Positions 13,301 to 27,200 of a DNA stretch of 64,000 nt are shown here, in pieces (the first letter of the stretch is position 1; the number at the start of each line of letters is the position of its first letter). The DNA lies in NCBI GenBank assembly GCA_032158295.1, contig CM063245.1:26345726-26409725 (forward strand), read 5' to 3'. The notes beneath the pieces are model-generated. The model made no database searches. It was not told the origin of the DNA and saw only the letters and a list, made by a program, of their open reading frames with translations. This DNA is from Pycnopodia helianthoides (Eukaryota; Echinodermata; Asteroidea; Forcipulatida; Asteriidae). The translations under genes and the position numbers were made by a program.

Positions 13301-16300
13301 CATGGCAAATTGACTAAAGGTTAGCACCTGAACTCGTTCATAGTCAGAACCATGGTCAAATGAATAAACAAATATCTAGACACAAGACAGGTCAACATTT
13401 TGTCTCAATGGAGTGCAATATATAATCCAAATTTTTTTTCCGAGCAGACGTCTTACCACTAGACCACCGAGATTGCCCGGTAGCTAGAGGCAGTTCGAAT
13501 CCTATATTGCAGCAGCGGATACCACAACAATTAAAAATACGAGCCCCACCCAAGAAGTATACCTGAAAAAAAACTGCGCACTACACTGTGCAACACAAGG
13601 AAACATTGACTTCCAAAAATGGCACAACCAGGATTATTGTGATGATGACATCAGGTAAATTGGTTTAAATCAGGGAATAAGAGGAAAGATCCGAATACCT
13701 TCTCATAAATCAATACCACCTTTGATTGCTTGACATTGAATTGTTTTGATGATCACTTGATCCACTGATAGTACAAAGATTGATAAATAATAACATTGTA
13801 TGCAGATTCTGTCACTGGCAAAAAAAAGTGCAAACTGTTACATCTCTAATAAAGTTCCTATTTTGAGTTTGTGTTTTTTTTGGGGGGGGGGGGAGTGTGA
13901 CAAAGACGACTTTATAATGATAACTCAACACATTGTTTTAGGCCTGTGAATACGCAAATCGCATAACATCAAATGAGAAAAACAAATCTCTACTGTGATT
14001 GGTTGGTTGCCTCTCTTGTATCGTGCTAGCAACAGTTGGCACACAACTCAAAAACCTAGGATAATAATCAACAAGTAATTTTTCATGGTCAATCGACGCC
14101 ATGCTCAATTTATGTTTTATTGATTCGATTCACTGGGCGTCAACATCACAATAACGTTGATTGCGCCATTTTAGAAGCCAATGTCCCCGTGTGTTGCAAA
14201 TTTTAGGTGATGCTGCTTTAAAGACACTGGACACCTTTGGTAATTGTCAAAGACCAGTCTTCTCACTTGGTGTATCTCAACATATGCACAAAATAACAAA
14301 CCTGTGACCAAATTTGAACTCAATTGGTCATTGAAGTTGCGAGATAATAATGGAAGAAAAAACACCCTTGTCACATGAAGTTGTGTGCTTTCAGATGCTT
14401 GATTCCTCACGCGTGAGGTCTTAAAATCAATTCAAATATTTTACTGAGAAATTACTTCTTCCTCAAAAACTACGTTACTTCAGAGGGAGCCGTTTCTCAC
14501 AATGTTTTATACTATCAACAGCTCTCCATTGCTCGTTACCAAGTAAGTTTTTATGCTAACAATTATTTTGAGTAATTACCAATAGTGTCCAGTGCCTTTA
14601 ACCTGCTCACCATCAATTGTACGTGCAATTTGTTTGCAAAATGGTAAGCCTGGCAGACAGTAGACTGGTACGCTGTCATTATCCGCACGGATATGGACAG
14701 GCACCGGTCTGTTAGTCAAAGAGATGGTCACTGCTACTGGTCCCCTGTCCGACTGGTCCCCCTATCTGCAAGACCGCAATGCGATGCGAGGTCAAAGGTG
14801 CGTTTGTCAGGATTCCTCCAAACGCTCAAAGCCGGTCTCTGGCGTAAAACACGAGCCTCGAGGTGTGACGTCAGATGTTCGTGACGTCAGATGCCACGTG
14901 CGTCATTGGTGTCAGGGGTCAATACAAACACACACTTACCTCATAGACAAGACCATCCCCAGCCACCACAACGATTCCCTGCCACTCATTTGGGTCCAAG
15001 GTTGCAGCCATCTCCATTGCTTGGAACTGTTTATCTGTGTAGTGGATCCAGGACAAGTTTTGTTTTTAAAATCAGATTTAACTAATTCATTTAGTCCAAG
15101 ATCTTTTTTATTTTTGAAGAAGAATATTGTAAAGTATCAATTATTTTTGTTTGGTTTTTGCCCTAACACCGATGTGTGTTAGGCACTTTATAGGCTACTC
15201 GGTCCTTGCCGAGTCCAGTGAAAAAAAATACTGAGTATAGAGTGCATAACACACATCAGTATACAAAAATGTAGAGGTGAGGAAAAAAGAAAAACAAATC
15301 AGAACTTGCAGCATGTTCTAGTTTGTAAATTTTATCCATATTGTTCCTTATTAACCCTCCTACTATCAGTGACTCTTGGCAACATTTTCCAGTGAGTTGA
15401 CCAACCATTTGAAACCATTCGACTGCCAAGGTTGTGTAGGGTGGCACAACTGTGCACAGAACTAACTGTGTACTGTGTACATGCATTCCCTCATGGTATC
15501 ATATTGCAGGCTGGCATAGTTTATCTATCATTCAATACCACAGTGAATGGTATTGAATGGTCAGACAGCAAGAGGGTTAAATGAGTAAAAAGGCAAGCAA
15601 TGAACAATGAAACAAAATCAAATGATCGTAATATCAAAACTAACAAGACAGAAAGAAAAATTCACTCAATGACCATTCTCTGAAAGAAAACATGAATATT
15701 TTAATATTTCCCAACGGTAATTAGCCAAACTATGACCTTTTAAGCTCACACCATAAATGGATGTAATAATAATATTTCTAAATGAGGCATGCACTCATTG
15801 CTCACTCACACGAATGACTTTCAGCTAGGGTCATTAGCATTTCTACATTAACCACTCCTGACATTGACTCAATTGTATATGCAAATATTGCAGTCCATGA
15901 AGTACCCAAAAGTTATTTGTCTTTCCACTTATGTCAATAATATTTCACTTCCAAAGGTTGTATTTTCCTGTAATGTCTGGAGCTCTCTGATAGCATTATC
16001 TGACAATATCCAGGGTTGGTCATTAACAATGTAAGTGACTAGACAGTGAGACTAGATAGCTTGTTGTTTCACTGGTCCCCTGGCTCTTTCACCGGTCACA
16101 ATTTAAAAAAATTCCTTTCAACTTGAATTGCTTGCTGTGAATTTGTACTGAAATTTTAATATTCCTCTTTAATAGTAATTTTGTTGCAATTCAGCCCACA
16201 GCTGCTTGGAAATATTTTAATAAATTAAACCAAGAATCATTAATAATTAATATGAGCAATTTGTGGTTAGCCTGAACAAGCAAGACGGACCAGAATTAGC

Positions 16301-19300
16301 CAGTAGACCACTGATAAAGGGACAATGAAGATTTCAAATATATCATTACAGAGTCAATGATACACGATTAGATCCAAGATTTGATCTATTAACTTAATAG
16401 AAAAAGAGAATCATTATTTGCTGTAAATTGAAAAAGATGTGTCCTCAAGATTGCTTACAATAGATGTATCCCATACGCCCCTCTGGTGTCTGTAAGATGC
16501 CCATACGCCCCTCTGGTGTCTATAAGATGCCCATACTCCCCTCTGGTGTCTATAAGATGCCCATACTCCCCTCTGGTGTCTATAAGATGCCCATACGCCC
16601 CTCTGGTGTCTATAAGATGCCCATACGCCCCCTCTGGTGTCTATAAGATGCCCATGGGCCCTCTGGTGTCTATAAGAGGCCATTATGCCCCCCTGCTGTC
16701 TTGTCTAAGACACCCATGTGCCCCTCTCTCCAACAAAAAGTCAAGACTGTAGACCATAGTTTACATAGCTCAGACCATAATTTAAATCATCTGTAAAGCA
16801 GAATGGTTAACCAACAAGCACTAAAGAAAATCCCCATCACAAAAGAGATCCATACACATGTACTTAGTACATGGGTTGCAATTCTATTTGTGTGTCATGC
16901 TTCTCATGTGAGTTGAAGGCCCTGTTATTTCCACTTGAATGTTGTTTTTGATGGCATTATTCTTTGACCTGATACTTTTTCATTTTTTAAGTGCAATGCA
17001 GTTTTTCCTTAGTAAAGTGCACCTCTACAATGTATGAGGGTGATTTAAATTTCCATTGCAACATTTCAAGGGGCACCAAGGCAATGACCAGGGGCATGGA
17101 GGTAATTGCCATGGTTGTCTCTACGACATATCAGGCCTAAAGGCAACGACCAGGTGGCATGGAGGCAATTGCCTAATGGCCTGTTCATCATTGTTCAACG
17201 CTTCCCGTCAACTTCATACGCTTTGATTTCAGAGTGAAAACATGCAACTTCAATTACCGATGTTTTTTTTGTTAAAGGGAAAGTACGTCATTGTTTTTTT
17301 TTTGAAGAGTAAATTGATTTCCATCCTCTACTTTTCAATAAACACACCTGACAGACGTGTACAAACAACCTGAGAAAGTTTCATCCAATTCGTTGTAAGG
17401 AATACAGCAAAACCTCTCAATGTTTTCTCTCAATCTTTTGTATGATAGGTTACAGAGTACAGATGACCACCTTGCGCTTATTTTGATTGTAGCACAACGA
17501 AATAAGAAGTAGTGATTTGTGGGGGTCTTTTTTGTATCATTTCCTTGACTTTGACAGTACATGTAGCTAGACAAATATTTCCCTAGAGAAATGAAACTGG
17601 TATGAAGTGAGCTTTCAGAGTGAAACTGAAAATTATTTTTCCTTTACAGTAATCAGAAGAATTCTTTGATTTCTCTGTAATACTTTATTCTAAAGACCGT
17701 TTTTTTTTTTCCCTTCTCCATTTGTCTTTCCTTCTTTGCCTTCCGGTGTCTGACTCACTAATGCATAATGATCTTAGAGTCTACATGTACCTTTTTGCTT
17801 TCCTGTACAAGACAGTTCAGCATGTCTGTCAGGCCAGGGCCCAATTTTCATGCTTACTGTTGCAGAAAAACTTGCTTAGGCAGGTTAGCAAAATAAATTG
17901 GGCGGCGAGTTTGCACGTCCATCATGGGTATGCATTATTACATCTTCATACAGTAAGCACTGGAAGGTTAGCATGCCTTTTTCATTCGCTTACGGTTAGC
18001 AGCGCTATGAAAAGCAAACTCACACAGTAAGCACCAAATCGGCTGTTAAGCAGCGCTATGAAGTTAGGCCCTGATGCTTTTGCTTTTTGAAAGGGCAAGG
18101 GCATCAAGGCGTTTCCTCCTTGGTAAAGGGCACCTCTATGAGGATATTGTAAATTTCTGTTGGAAAATTTAAAGGGGCACCGAGGCAATGACCAGGGGCA
18201 ATGGAGGCAATTGTCTTTGCAGTATCCCGTCTCATTATCATCTGTTTCTAAACATGTCTTATGAAAAAAAAAAAACTCAAAACATTCTCATTGAAAAGTG
18301 CACAATGTACACAAGCAGGTTTGTTTGTAACACTCTCTTTCATTCATCAATCACTAAGCATTTGCTTCAATCTAGTTCCCTAGTTCTCTTCTCTCCTTTC
18401 ACTCCAGACCTGTTCTCATTCACTTCGCTCATCAGACGGATAAATCCCTCGCAGTCCATAAAACACATCAACTTGCAGGTGACATGGCCTTTTCCATAGC
18501 CGCTCCCCTGATTATGGAATAATCCAAACCAGGAACTCCAACAGTGTCCCAGCCTTCAAACGGGCTCTCAAGACCCACCTTTTCCCCTAGTCTGAAGCTG
18601 GTCGACAGCGTCCTTGTACCGTCTTGTTTTCCTTTTTCTTCAGCGCCTTGTATCCTTTGGCAATTTATTATTACTATTAATCCAAGGCGCTAAGCGGAGT
18701 AAAGGAAATTGAAGATGAAAACTTTATGAGGAGATGACAAGAGTAACGGACTCTATAAGCAGATTTGAAAAGAGATGTGTCTTAAGCTGGCATTTGAAGA
18801 TCTGTAAGGAGTCGTCTATAAGGAAAGTTTATTCCATTGCTTTGGTTCGCTACTCAATATGTAGGCCAACTTCATGCAAGAATAGAGGCCTATAGTCTAC
18901 CTCCTCATCAACCAATAGTCTGCCTCCTCATCAGCCTATAGTCTACCTCCTCATCAGCCAATAGTCTACCTTCTCATCAGCCTATAGTCTACCTCCTCAT
19001 CAGCCAATAGTCTGCCTCCTCATCAGCCTATAGTCTACCTCCTAATCAACCAATAGTCTGCCTCCTCGTCAATCTATAGTCTGCCTCCTCATCAGCCAAT
19101 AGTCTGCCTCCTCATCAGCCTATAGTCTGCCTCCTCATCAGCCTATAGTCTGCATCCTCATCAGCCAATAGTCTGCCTCCTCATCAGCCTATAGTCTGCC
19201 TCCTCGTCAGTCTATAGTCTACCTCCTCATCAGCCTTTAGTCTACCTCCTCATCAACCAATAGTCTGCCTCCTCATCAGCCAATAGTCTGCCTTCTCATC

Positions 19301-22300
19301 AGCCAATAGTCTACCTCCTCATCAGCCTATAGTCTGCCTCCTCATCAGCCTATTGTCTGCCTCCTCATCAGCCAATAGTCTGCCTCCTCATCAGCCTATA
19401 GTCGCCTCCTCGTCAGTCTATAGTCTGCCTCCTCATCAGCCTATAGTCTACCTCCTCATCAGCCAATAGTCTGCCTCCTCATCAGCCTATAGTCTACCTC
19501 ATAATCAACCAATAGTCTGCCTCCTAATCAACCAATAGTCTGCCTCCTCATCAGCCAATAGTCTGCCTCCTCATCAGCCTATAGTCTGCCTCCTCATCAG
19601 CCATTAGTCTGCCTCCTCATCAGCCAATAGTCTGCCTCCTCATCAGCCAATAGTCTGCCTCGTCGTCAGTCTATAGTCTACCTCCTCATCAGTATTTAGT
19701 CTACCTCCTCATCAACCAATAGTCTACCTCCTCATCAGCCTATAGTCTACCTCCTCATCAACCAATAGTCTACCTCCTCATCAGCCTATAGTCTACCTCC
19801 TCATCAACCAATAGTCTGCCTCCTCATCAGCCTATAGTCTACCTCCTCATCAGCCTATAGTCTACCTCCTCATCAGTCAATAGTCTGCCTCCTTATCAGC
19901 CAATAGTCTGCCTCCTCATTAGACAATAGTCTGATACTCTCATATGAAAATAAACACCATCATCCAAATTCCTGTGAGCCACACTGACTAGTTAACATTA
20001 TACCTCAGCCAACATAAAGGTTTACACTATTGTACATACATATATTATATGCTTGGTTAGTCAGTTTGTCCTGCATAATGCAAGGGCCTGTCTACATCTT
20101 AATATATTAATACTTCTCATTTTTTTATGTAATTGACTTTGAATAATTGTAGAAAATAATAACAAATGCGCACTCTGCTGAGGATATGTTATTTTGTTGT
20201 TGTTTTTATCGGAGAAGGTACATGAAATTTTTTCCATTCTTTTTTTCATAACCTGGTAGAGTGATCCCTGACTATACAGCAATATAATGTTGTATACTTC
20301 TGACTGGCGCCCTCCAAAAGCTGCCCCCCAACCCCCAAAAAATACCGACAAAGTAGGGAGATCAATAACTCAGCTGTCAGAGCAAGTGCTCATCAATCCA
20401 GATATTGGGATTCAAATCCCGTTCTAAAAATGAACCAACTTTTCATGTTTTTGAAACAGAACATTTACAGGAAATTGACACACAGGCTTGCGTACAATCA
20501 TTGACTGGTTTCCTGCTTAGTTTTGCTCTTTAAAATTGGGCCCTTGTTTTTAGCAGCAACCCTGGTCTGTTCCGATAATCAGACAACCATTATGGAAAAG
20601 GTTTGCGTGACAACCATGTAATACTTGTCTCTTATTGAGTTGGGGTGGTTCTGAAAAGAACCGTTGGTTATAACTCGACGTTTCGATCCAGAAGACGATC
20701 AGAGCATACTGATCGAAACGTCGAGTTACAACCAACGGTTCTTTTCAGAACCACCCCAACTCAATAAGAGACAAGTATTACATGGTTGTCACCGCAAACC
20801 TTTTCCATATCGTATTTCCACCATGCAAAGTTTCAAATCCTACTCAGACAACCATTGTTATTCTCTATTTGCTGCAGCATTCGCTTCATTATGCAGTCCA
20901 TATAGGGTTGATACAATTCATACATATTCTACTTGTTATGGTGCTTTGAAATGTCATTTAGAAAAATAAAATAAATAAATAAATGCATTAAGTTCTAGCT
21001 TTGTCACAAGATTAAAATAACTGGATGCACTTCAGTAAATTTCCTAAATTTACATAAATACATCTACTACAAATGAATTACCATGGTTACGTGAATTAAT
21101 ATTTGACTAGCGCCAAAACAACATGTAAGTAAGTGACTGCTTGACAAAAATGTACAAAATATGTACTTAAAAAAAACCCAAAAAGGCAAATGAACAATAA
21201 ATGTAAACTACTTGAAATCATGGAGTGAGAAAGATTGGATTCTTTGTTCCTGTAAGGGCAGCGCACTTTTTATGCCAGGTCCGAATTAGCAGCTACAGCT
21301 GGATAGCATTGAAGTATAGGACTTCCTTAGCAACACCCTTAGCAACAGTCAAGCCGTAGCCATAGCCGCCAATTCGGATACAGTCTTACTTAGTAAAGGC
21401 CACCTCTATCTGCTGACATTTGAAGGGGCATCAAGGCAAAGACATGGGGCATAGAGGAAACAGACTCTGTTAAGTATTAGACCTGACCCTGGGAATGGGG
21501 GGGGGGGGGTTGTCTGGATGTCTTGCCAATTTCCTGATGTGAATATAAACATCCTTCTTTATCTTAACATTTCAAAACATTGTGAGTGAGCAGTGGGTCC
21601 CTATATTTATCAACTTACACCAGATTAGGTTTTAAAACATACAAACTTAAGCTCATATTTTTTCTGGAAGGTAAGAAAAATTATGATAACAATAAATTCT
21701 CTGTTGATAGATTCCACATGTCAATTTGAAAAGAAATGTTGTCAAAACACATTATACAAAAGAACAAAAACTACCATGAAGTGATAATGGCGTGTCTTGG
21801 CCGAGCGTATCGTATACAAGATTATAGACTCAAGCTCTGGTGTTTTTGATCAGCAGAGTGTGGGTTCGAGTCCCGGCCGTGACACTTGTGTCCTTAACTC
21901 TCTTGCTGTCGACCATTCAATACCATTCACTGTGGTTTTGAATGATAAAACTATGCTAGCCTGCAATATGATACCATGAGGGAATGCATACTTGTACAAA
22001 GTACACAGTTAGTTCTGTGCACAGTTGTGCAACCGTACACAACCTTGGCAGTCGAATGGTTTCAAATGGTTGGTCAACTCACTGGAAAATGTTGCCAAGA
22101 GTCACTGACAGTAGGAGGGTTAAGACAACCATTATTGCTGGGTCCTTTGGATGAGACATAAAGCTGTAGGTCCTGTGTGTTGTGTTGTGCGCGTAAAAGA
22201 ACCCAGTGCACTTATCATAAAGAGAAGGGGTTAGCCAGGTGTTCCTGGTTTGACTGGCTGCATATTGCACCACAGCACCTTGTAAACCATGACACAGTGC

Positions 22301-24229
22301 TGCGTAGGGTATGTAAGGTATCATACTTCAAGACGTAGCTCCGCATACCTTGCAGGAAAAAATACTGAGCGCTTTCAGACACCCATCGCTATTTAAAGGC
22401 ACTGGACACTATTGGTAATTACTCAAAATAATTGTTAGCGTAAAAAACTTTACATTGGTATATACTGAGCAAATGGCTCCCCTGAAGTAACGTAGTTTTT
22501 GAGAAAGAAGTAATTTCTCAGTAAAATATTTGAATTGAACACGCAATCAAGCATCTGAAAGCACACAAATTTGTGTGACAAGGGTGTTTTTTCTTCCATT
22601 ATTATCTCGAACTTCGACGACCAATTGAGTTCAAATTTTCACAGGTTTGTTATTTTGTGCATATGTTGAGATACACCAAGTTGAGAAGACTGGTCTTTGA
22701 CAATTACCAAAGGTGTACAGTGTCTTCAAGAGCTACATACTATTATGATTATAAAGGTATTGATAATGTGATGACATTGTAAAGAGGCCAGTTCAAAATT
22801 ACAAATCTTGATCCCCAACGCAACTATTAGATCAATGTAATTGTTTGCAGTAACCACTGCTAGTTACAGGGTACAAGCTGTCCTCTTGTCGCCAAGCATG
22901 CTTGGTGGTCTAGTGGTTAAGATATCTGCTCTAGACTGCTGGGGTCATGGGTTGAAATCCCACCCAAGTAGTAATGCCTGTGGATTTTTCCCGCAGCACC
23001 AGAGAAAGTACTGAGTCTACAGTTGTTATCACACATTGGTGTATGGGTACATCAAAATATTATTCTTCATCCGGAATGAAAAGTAATCTATTAAAATGTA
23101 GTTAGAATCATGTTTTCTTGAAACATGAAAATAATGTATAAAAAAATTATGAAAAACGTAACCTTCATCAGAAATTTTTTATTTAAAAAGATATTATGCA
23201 AAAAAGAAAAAAAAATTAACCAATCCCTACGCACAAGTGATGCATGCCGCACAGACATTCCTGGAACACTGGCAGCACAATATTTTTTAATACACAAAGT
23301 CATTGAAAACTGTTCTCTTTATAACTTCTTATGCAAATTTAGAGTCTTCCTTCCCTGACTGGACAGCATGACACAATGATGTGGAACATACTTCTTAAAT
23401 ATTTGCAACTAAACAGAAAGTGAATACTGAAATTCTTACTAATACTTAATAGACCTTGCTGATAAAAGGCGTTTGAAAAACAACCGTGCAGTTTCCACAT
23501 GTCTATCACATACATGTATAAACTCACCGATCGCCTGTCCCGTTTTCAGGATTCAGTTTGTGTTACTGTAATTTGCAAATATTTATGGTCAGTGTTCAAC
23601 TTGTTATGTCATACTATCTTGTCAGGAATACTGTGTAAATCCTAAGCAAGATACTTCATTCACATCCAAAGTGAAAAAGACAGCAGTTATGCAATGTCTT
23701 TGGGTACCTTAGCCAGGATTTGGTAAAAGGGTGTCCAAATTTGCTGGAAATTCAAACACTGGGTGTCCAAATTGTTTACATGTAAATGACAGATAAAACA
23801 GGGTGTCCATATTTAAAACAGGGTGTCCAAAAGACACCCAGACACCCCTCTGGCTAACACTTTGAGCGTCCCAGCACTGGCAGCACAGCATGCATCACTT
23901 GTGCATGTGAACTGGTCTATAATCCCCCGGTTTGTTTACCTGTGACCACCATTTTATAATCCAACTCTGCATCACGGAATATGGGCATAACCTGTTTTGT
24001 AAATATCTGCTTGCCCTTGCGACGACCACTTGCTGGGTTAATCAATACCAGAAGTTTCCTAGCTGGGGGTAGACGGCTTGTTGTTATATCTAGAAGAAGA
24101 AAAAAAAAATACAAATAAACAAAAATTACTACAGGTTTCAATAACTTAAGAAAGTGGACTCCAAAACTGGGAAATCTTTCAATAAACAAATTATAAAATC
24201 TCAATCAAAATAATTTTTCTATAAAAAAA

Positions 24230-24264
<35 letters not shown>

Positions 24265-27200
24265 AATTTCTATCAAAGTTTTTTAAATTTATATATTTAA
24301 TACAGATTAAAAATTTTGTTTTAAATAATTGTCAAACATTACTTTGTCTTAATTTTCGCTCACAGATACTCTTTTGTACACACTACACAGCTTTTTAAGG
24401 AGGCAAATCACACAAGAATTTTGTTACAACTTCTCCTTTCGGTTACAAAACCAGCTTAGATGTTTATTTAGACAACACAAAAAAGCAAACAAGGAAACAG
24501 GTACATTTATTTCCTTTCCAATCAAGGGGATTATTGCCATCCTAGCAGAGATACATCTCATTTATTTGAGTCCAGAGGAAGGAATTCAGGATATACTGCG
24601 TCCTATTGTTATTATTGAATTTCACAAGAGAAACAGTTGATGTCCTGACCCTAAGAGTAAAGGGTCGATTGACTGTGGCAGCCAAAGTGGCATCTCTATC
24701 CAACACATGAACCAATAGATTTTAGTTCATGGCAAAATATGACTGATGTTAACACAGGGTTCAGTGGCTAGTCAGCAGGACCAGTTAGCTTGTCATTTCA
24801 CTAGTCCGTCAGCTTTGTCACTAGTCCAAACTTAACATTAATTAAGATGGTTTTTAAAGAATTAAGCACACCAAAAAAAAAAAAAAAAAAAAAGCTGGCA
24901 ACCATCTTGAAAAATAGCCCGGCCGGTTGTCTTGAAAAAAAAGAAGAAAAAAAGGCTCTCCTCCTTTCTTTTTTCTCAAAAAGGCAGGACAGTAAACATG
25001 TTTTTTGAATTATTTTGCATAATGTACAAATTACACAACCTGCAGCTAGCATGATTGAATCTCAAGTGAGATTGTTGGAAGGTTATAAGTGACAGTAACA
25101 AAAAGACAAAGCCAATGACAAAAGGTTACAACAATACCCACTTACAACAGGTGTGTGTGTCCTTGAGGATCCTACTTGTTATTGTAGTAAGAATTACTGC
25201 CCCTGCTCTGACAGGTAATGCAAACCACTTTGAATCATCCCTAAATACTGACAACACGTGCAGGGCAGTCAGGTGAAAGTGTGAAAGTCAAGGGCATCGT
25301 TGCTTACATTGTCTGACCATTCAATACCATTCACTGTGGTTTTGAATGATAAATAAACTATGCCAGCCTGCAATATGATACCATGAGGGAATGCATGTAC
25401 ACAGTACACTGTGCACAGTACACTGTGCACAGTTGTACACATCCTTTAACCCTCTTGCTGTCTGACCATTCAATACCATTCACTGTGGTTTTGAATGATA
25501 GATAAACTATGCCAGCCTGCAATATGATACCATGAGGGAATGCATGTACACAGTACACTGTGCACAGTTGTACACATCCTTTAACCCTCTTGCTGTCTGA
25601 CCATTCAATACCATTCAGGTGATTTTGAATGATAGATAAACTATGCCAGCCTGCAATACATGCAATATGATACCATGAGGAATGCATATGTACACAGTAC
25701 ACAGTTAGTTCTGTGCACAGTTGTGCCACCGTACACAACCTTGGCAGTCGAATGGTTTCAAATGGTTGGTCAACTCACTGGAAAATGTTGCCAAGAGTCA
25801 CTGAGAGTAGGAGGGTTAAATGATACATGCATGGCATACCATGTGTGTACATGGAGACAGAGTACAGTATTATTGGAACCAATCCTGAAAGCTCTGTTTA
25901 AAAAACTCGTGCAATATTCTCCAGGTAATTTTTTTTTTCCTGTCAGAAATACTGTCTGTCTCAGAAGTATAGATACATGTAGGTGTACATTGTATTAGCT
26001 ACTCAGGTACGACCGTCTGTAAGCTTTTTTTCTTCGATGATACACTGTTTTTCTGGGCGTGTCAGCCAAACAAGGTATTTACAAGTTAAAACATGGAAAA
26101 GAGAAGGCCTTCAAAAATAGGGCATGCAAATTGCTAATCAACAGTAAACCAACAATAACATGTTAAAAAATCTTATCTAATAATAATAATAATAATAAGA
26201 GACATTTATGTAGCGCTCTTACACGAGGTACCACAGCGCTTTACAAGAAACTATACAATAAGCAAATAAATAATGGCACTGATAATGGGAAAACAGTCAA
26301 AGCAATCAGTCATTGAACAGGAAAGTTTTCAGATGTTTCTTGAAAACTGCAAGTGACTCCGCGGAACGAATTTGATGAGGGAGACGGTTCCAAAGGCGCG
26401 GAGCATGTGCGTTATCTAATCTAAATTTAAAAACATGTTTAGCCTCCTGCCTTTTTAAAAAAAGAAAGGAGGCCTTTTTTTTAAATGACCGCCTGTCACA
26501 TTTTTAAAGACAATCGGTCGTTAATTTTCTAAAAAGTCTAAGTGCTAAAGTCTAAAGACACAATCTTAACATTTTAAAATTAAATTTTTTCGTCAGAAAA
26601 TCGTTAAAATTTACCCTTAAAAAAAGAAGAAAGAAAAAAAAGGGGCGGGCGGGGACGCTAGCATGTTTTTAATTATTGGCCTTAAAGAAGGCCTCCAAAG
26701 GAAATGGTGATGCTTCGCTGGAGAACACCGTGATCCATTTCAGTACAAAGGTTATTAACCTTCCCTGGCTCCACAGAAAACATACATGACCTAATTTACC
26801 TGGCATCATCACCAATGGTAAATCCTAGCAGTGCATTTTGAGAATCACATTCCCTGTGTGCTACTGTGCAGTGCGCATTCTAGGCAACACCTGCAAGGTC
26901 TGGTACACAGAATGAACTTGAGCTGAAGTTGGTCTGGTACACAGAATGAACTTGAGCTGCAGTTGGTCTGGTACACAGAATGAACTTGAACTGCAGTTGG
27001 TCTGGCACACAGAATGAACTTGAGCTGCAGTTGGTCTGGCACACAGAATGAACTTGAGCTGCAGTTGGTCTGGCACACAGAATGAACTTGAGCTGCAGTT
27101 GGTCTGGTACACAGAATGAACTTGAGCTGCAGTTGGTCTGGTACACAGAATGAACTTGAGCTGCAGTTGGTCTGGTACACAGAATGAACTTGAGCTGCAG

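Noticed and set aside
14693..15182. Plus-strand ORF of 152 residues at 14724-15182
   Set aside because: It overlaps SPHK exon 3 on the other strand and crosses repeat-derived sequence; no domain.
16464..20000. The regular arrays as CRISPR loci
   Set aside because: The units are contiguous, with no unique spacers, and the setting is an animal intron with no cas genes.
21792..21885. A functional tRNA-Leu or tRNA-Ser gene
   Set aside because: The head has paired ends and both boxes, but the SINE body follows it and the anticodon region is irregular; SINE origin is simpler.
22900..22972. A functional tRNA gene
   Set aside because: Boxes A and B are good, but the following sequence matches other SINE copies in the window and no terminator T-run follows directly.
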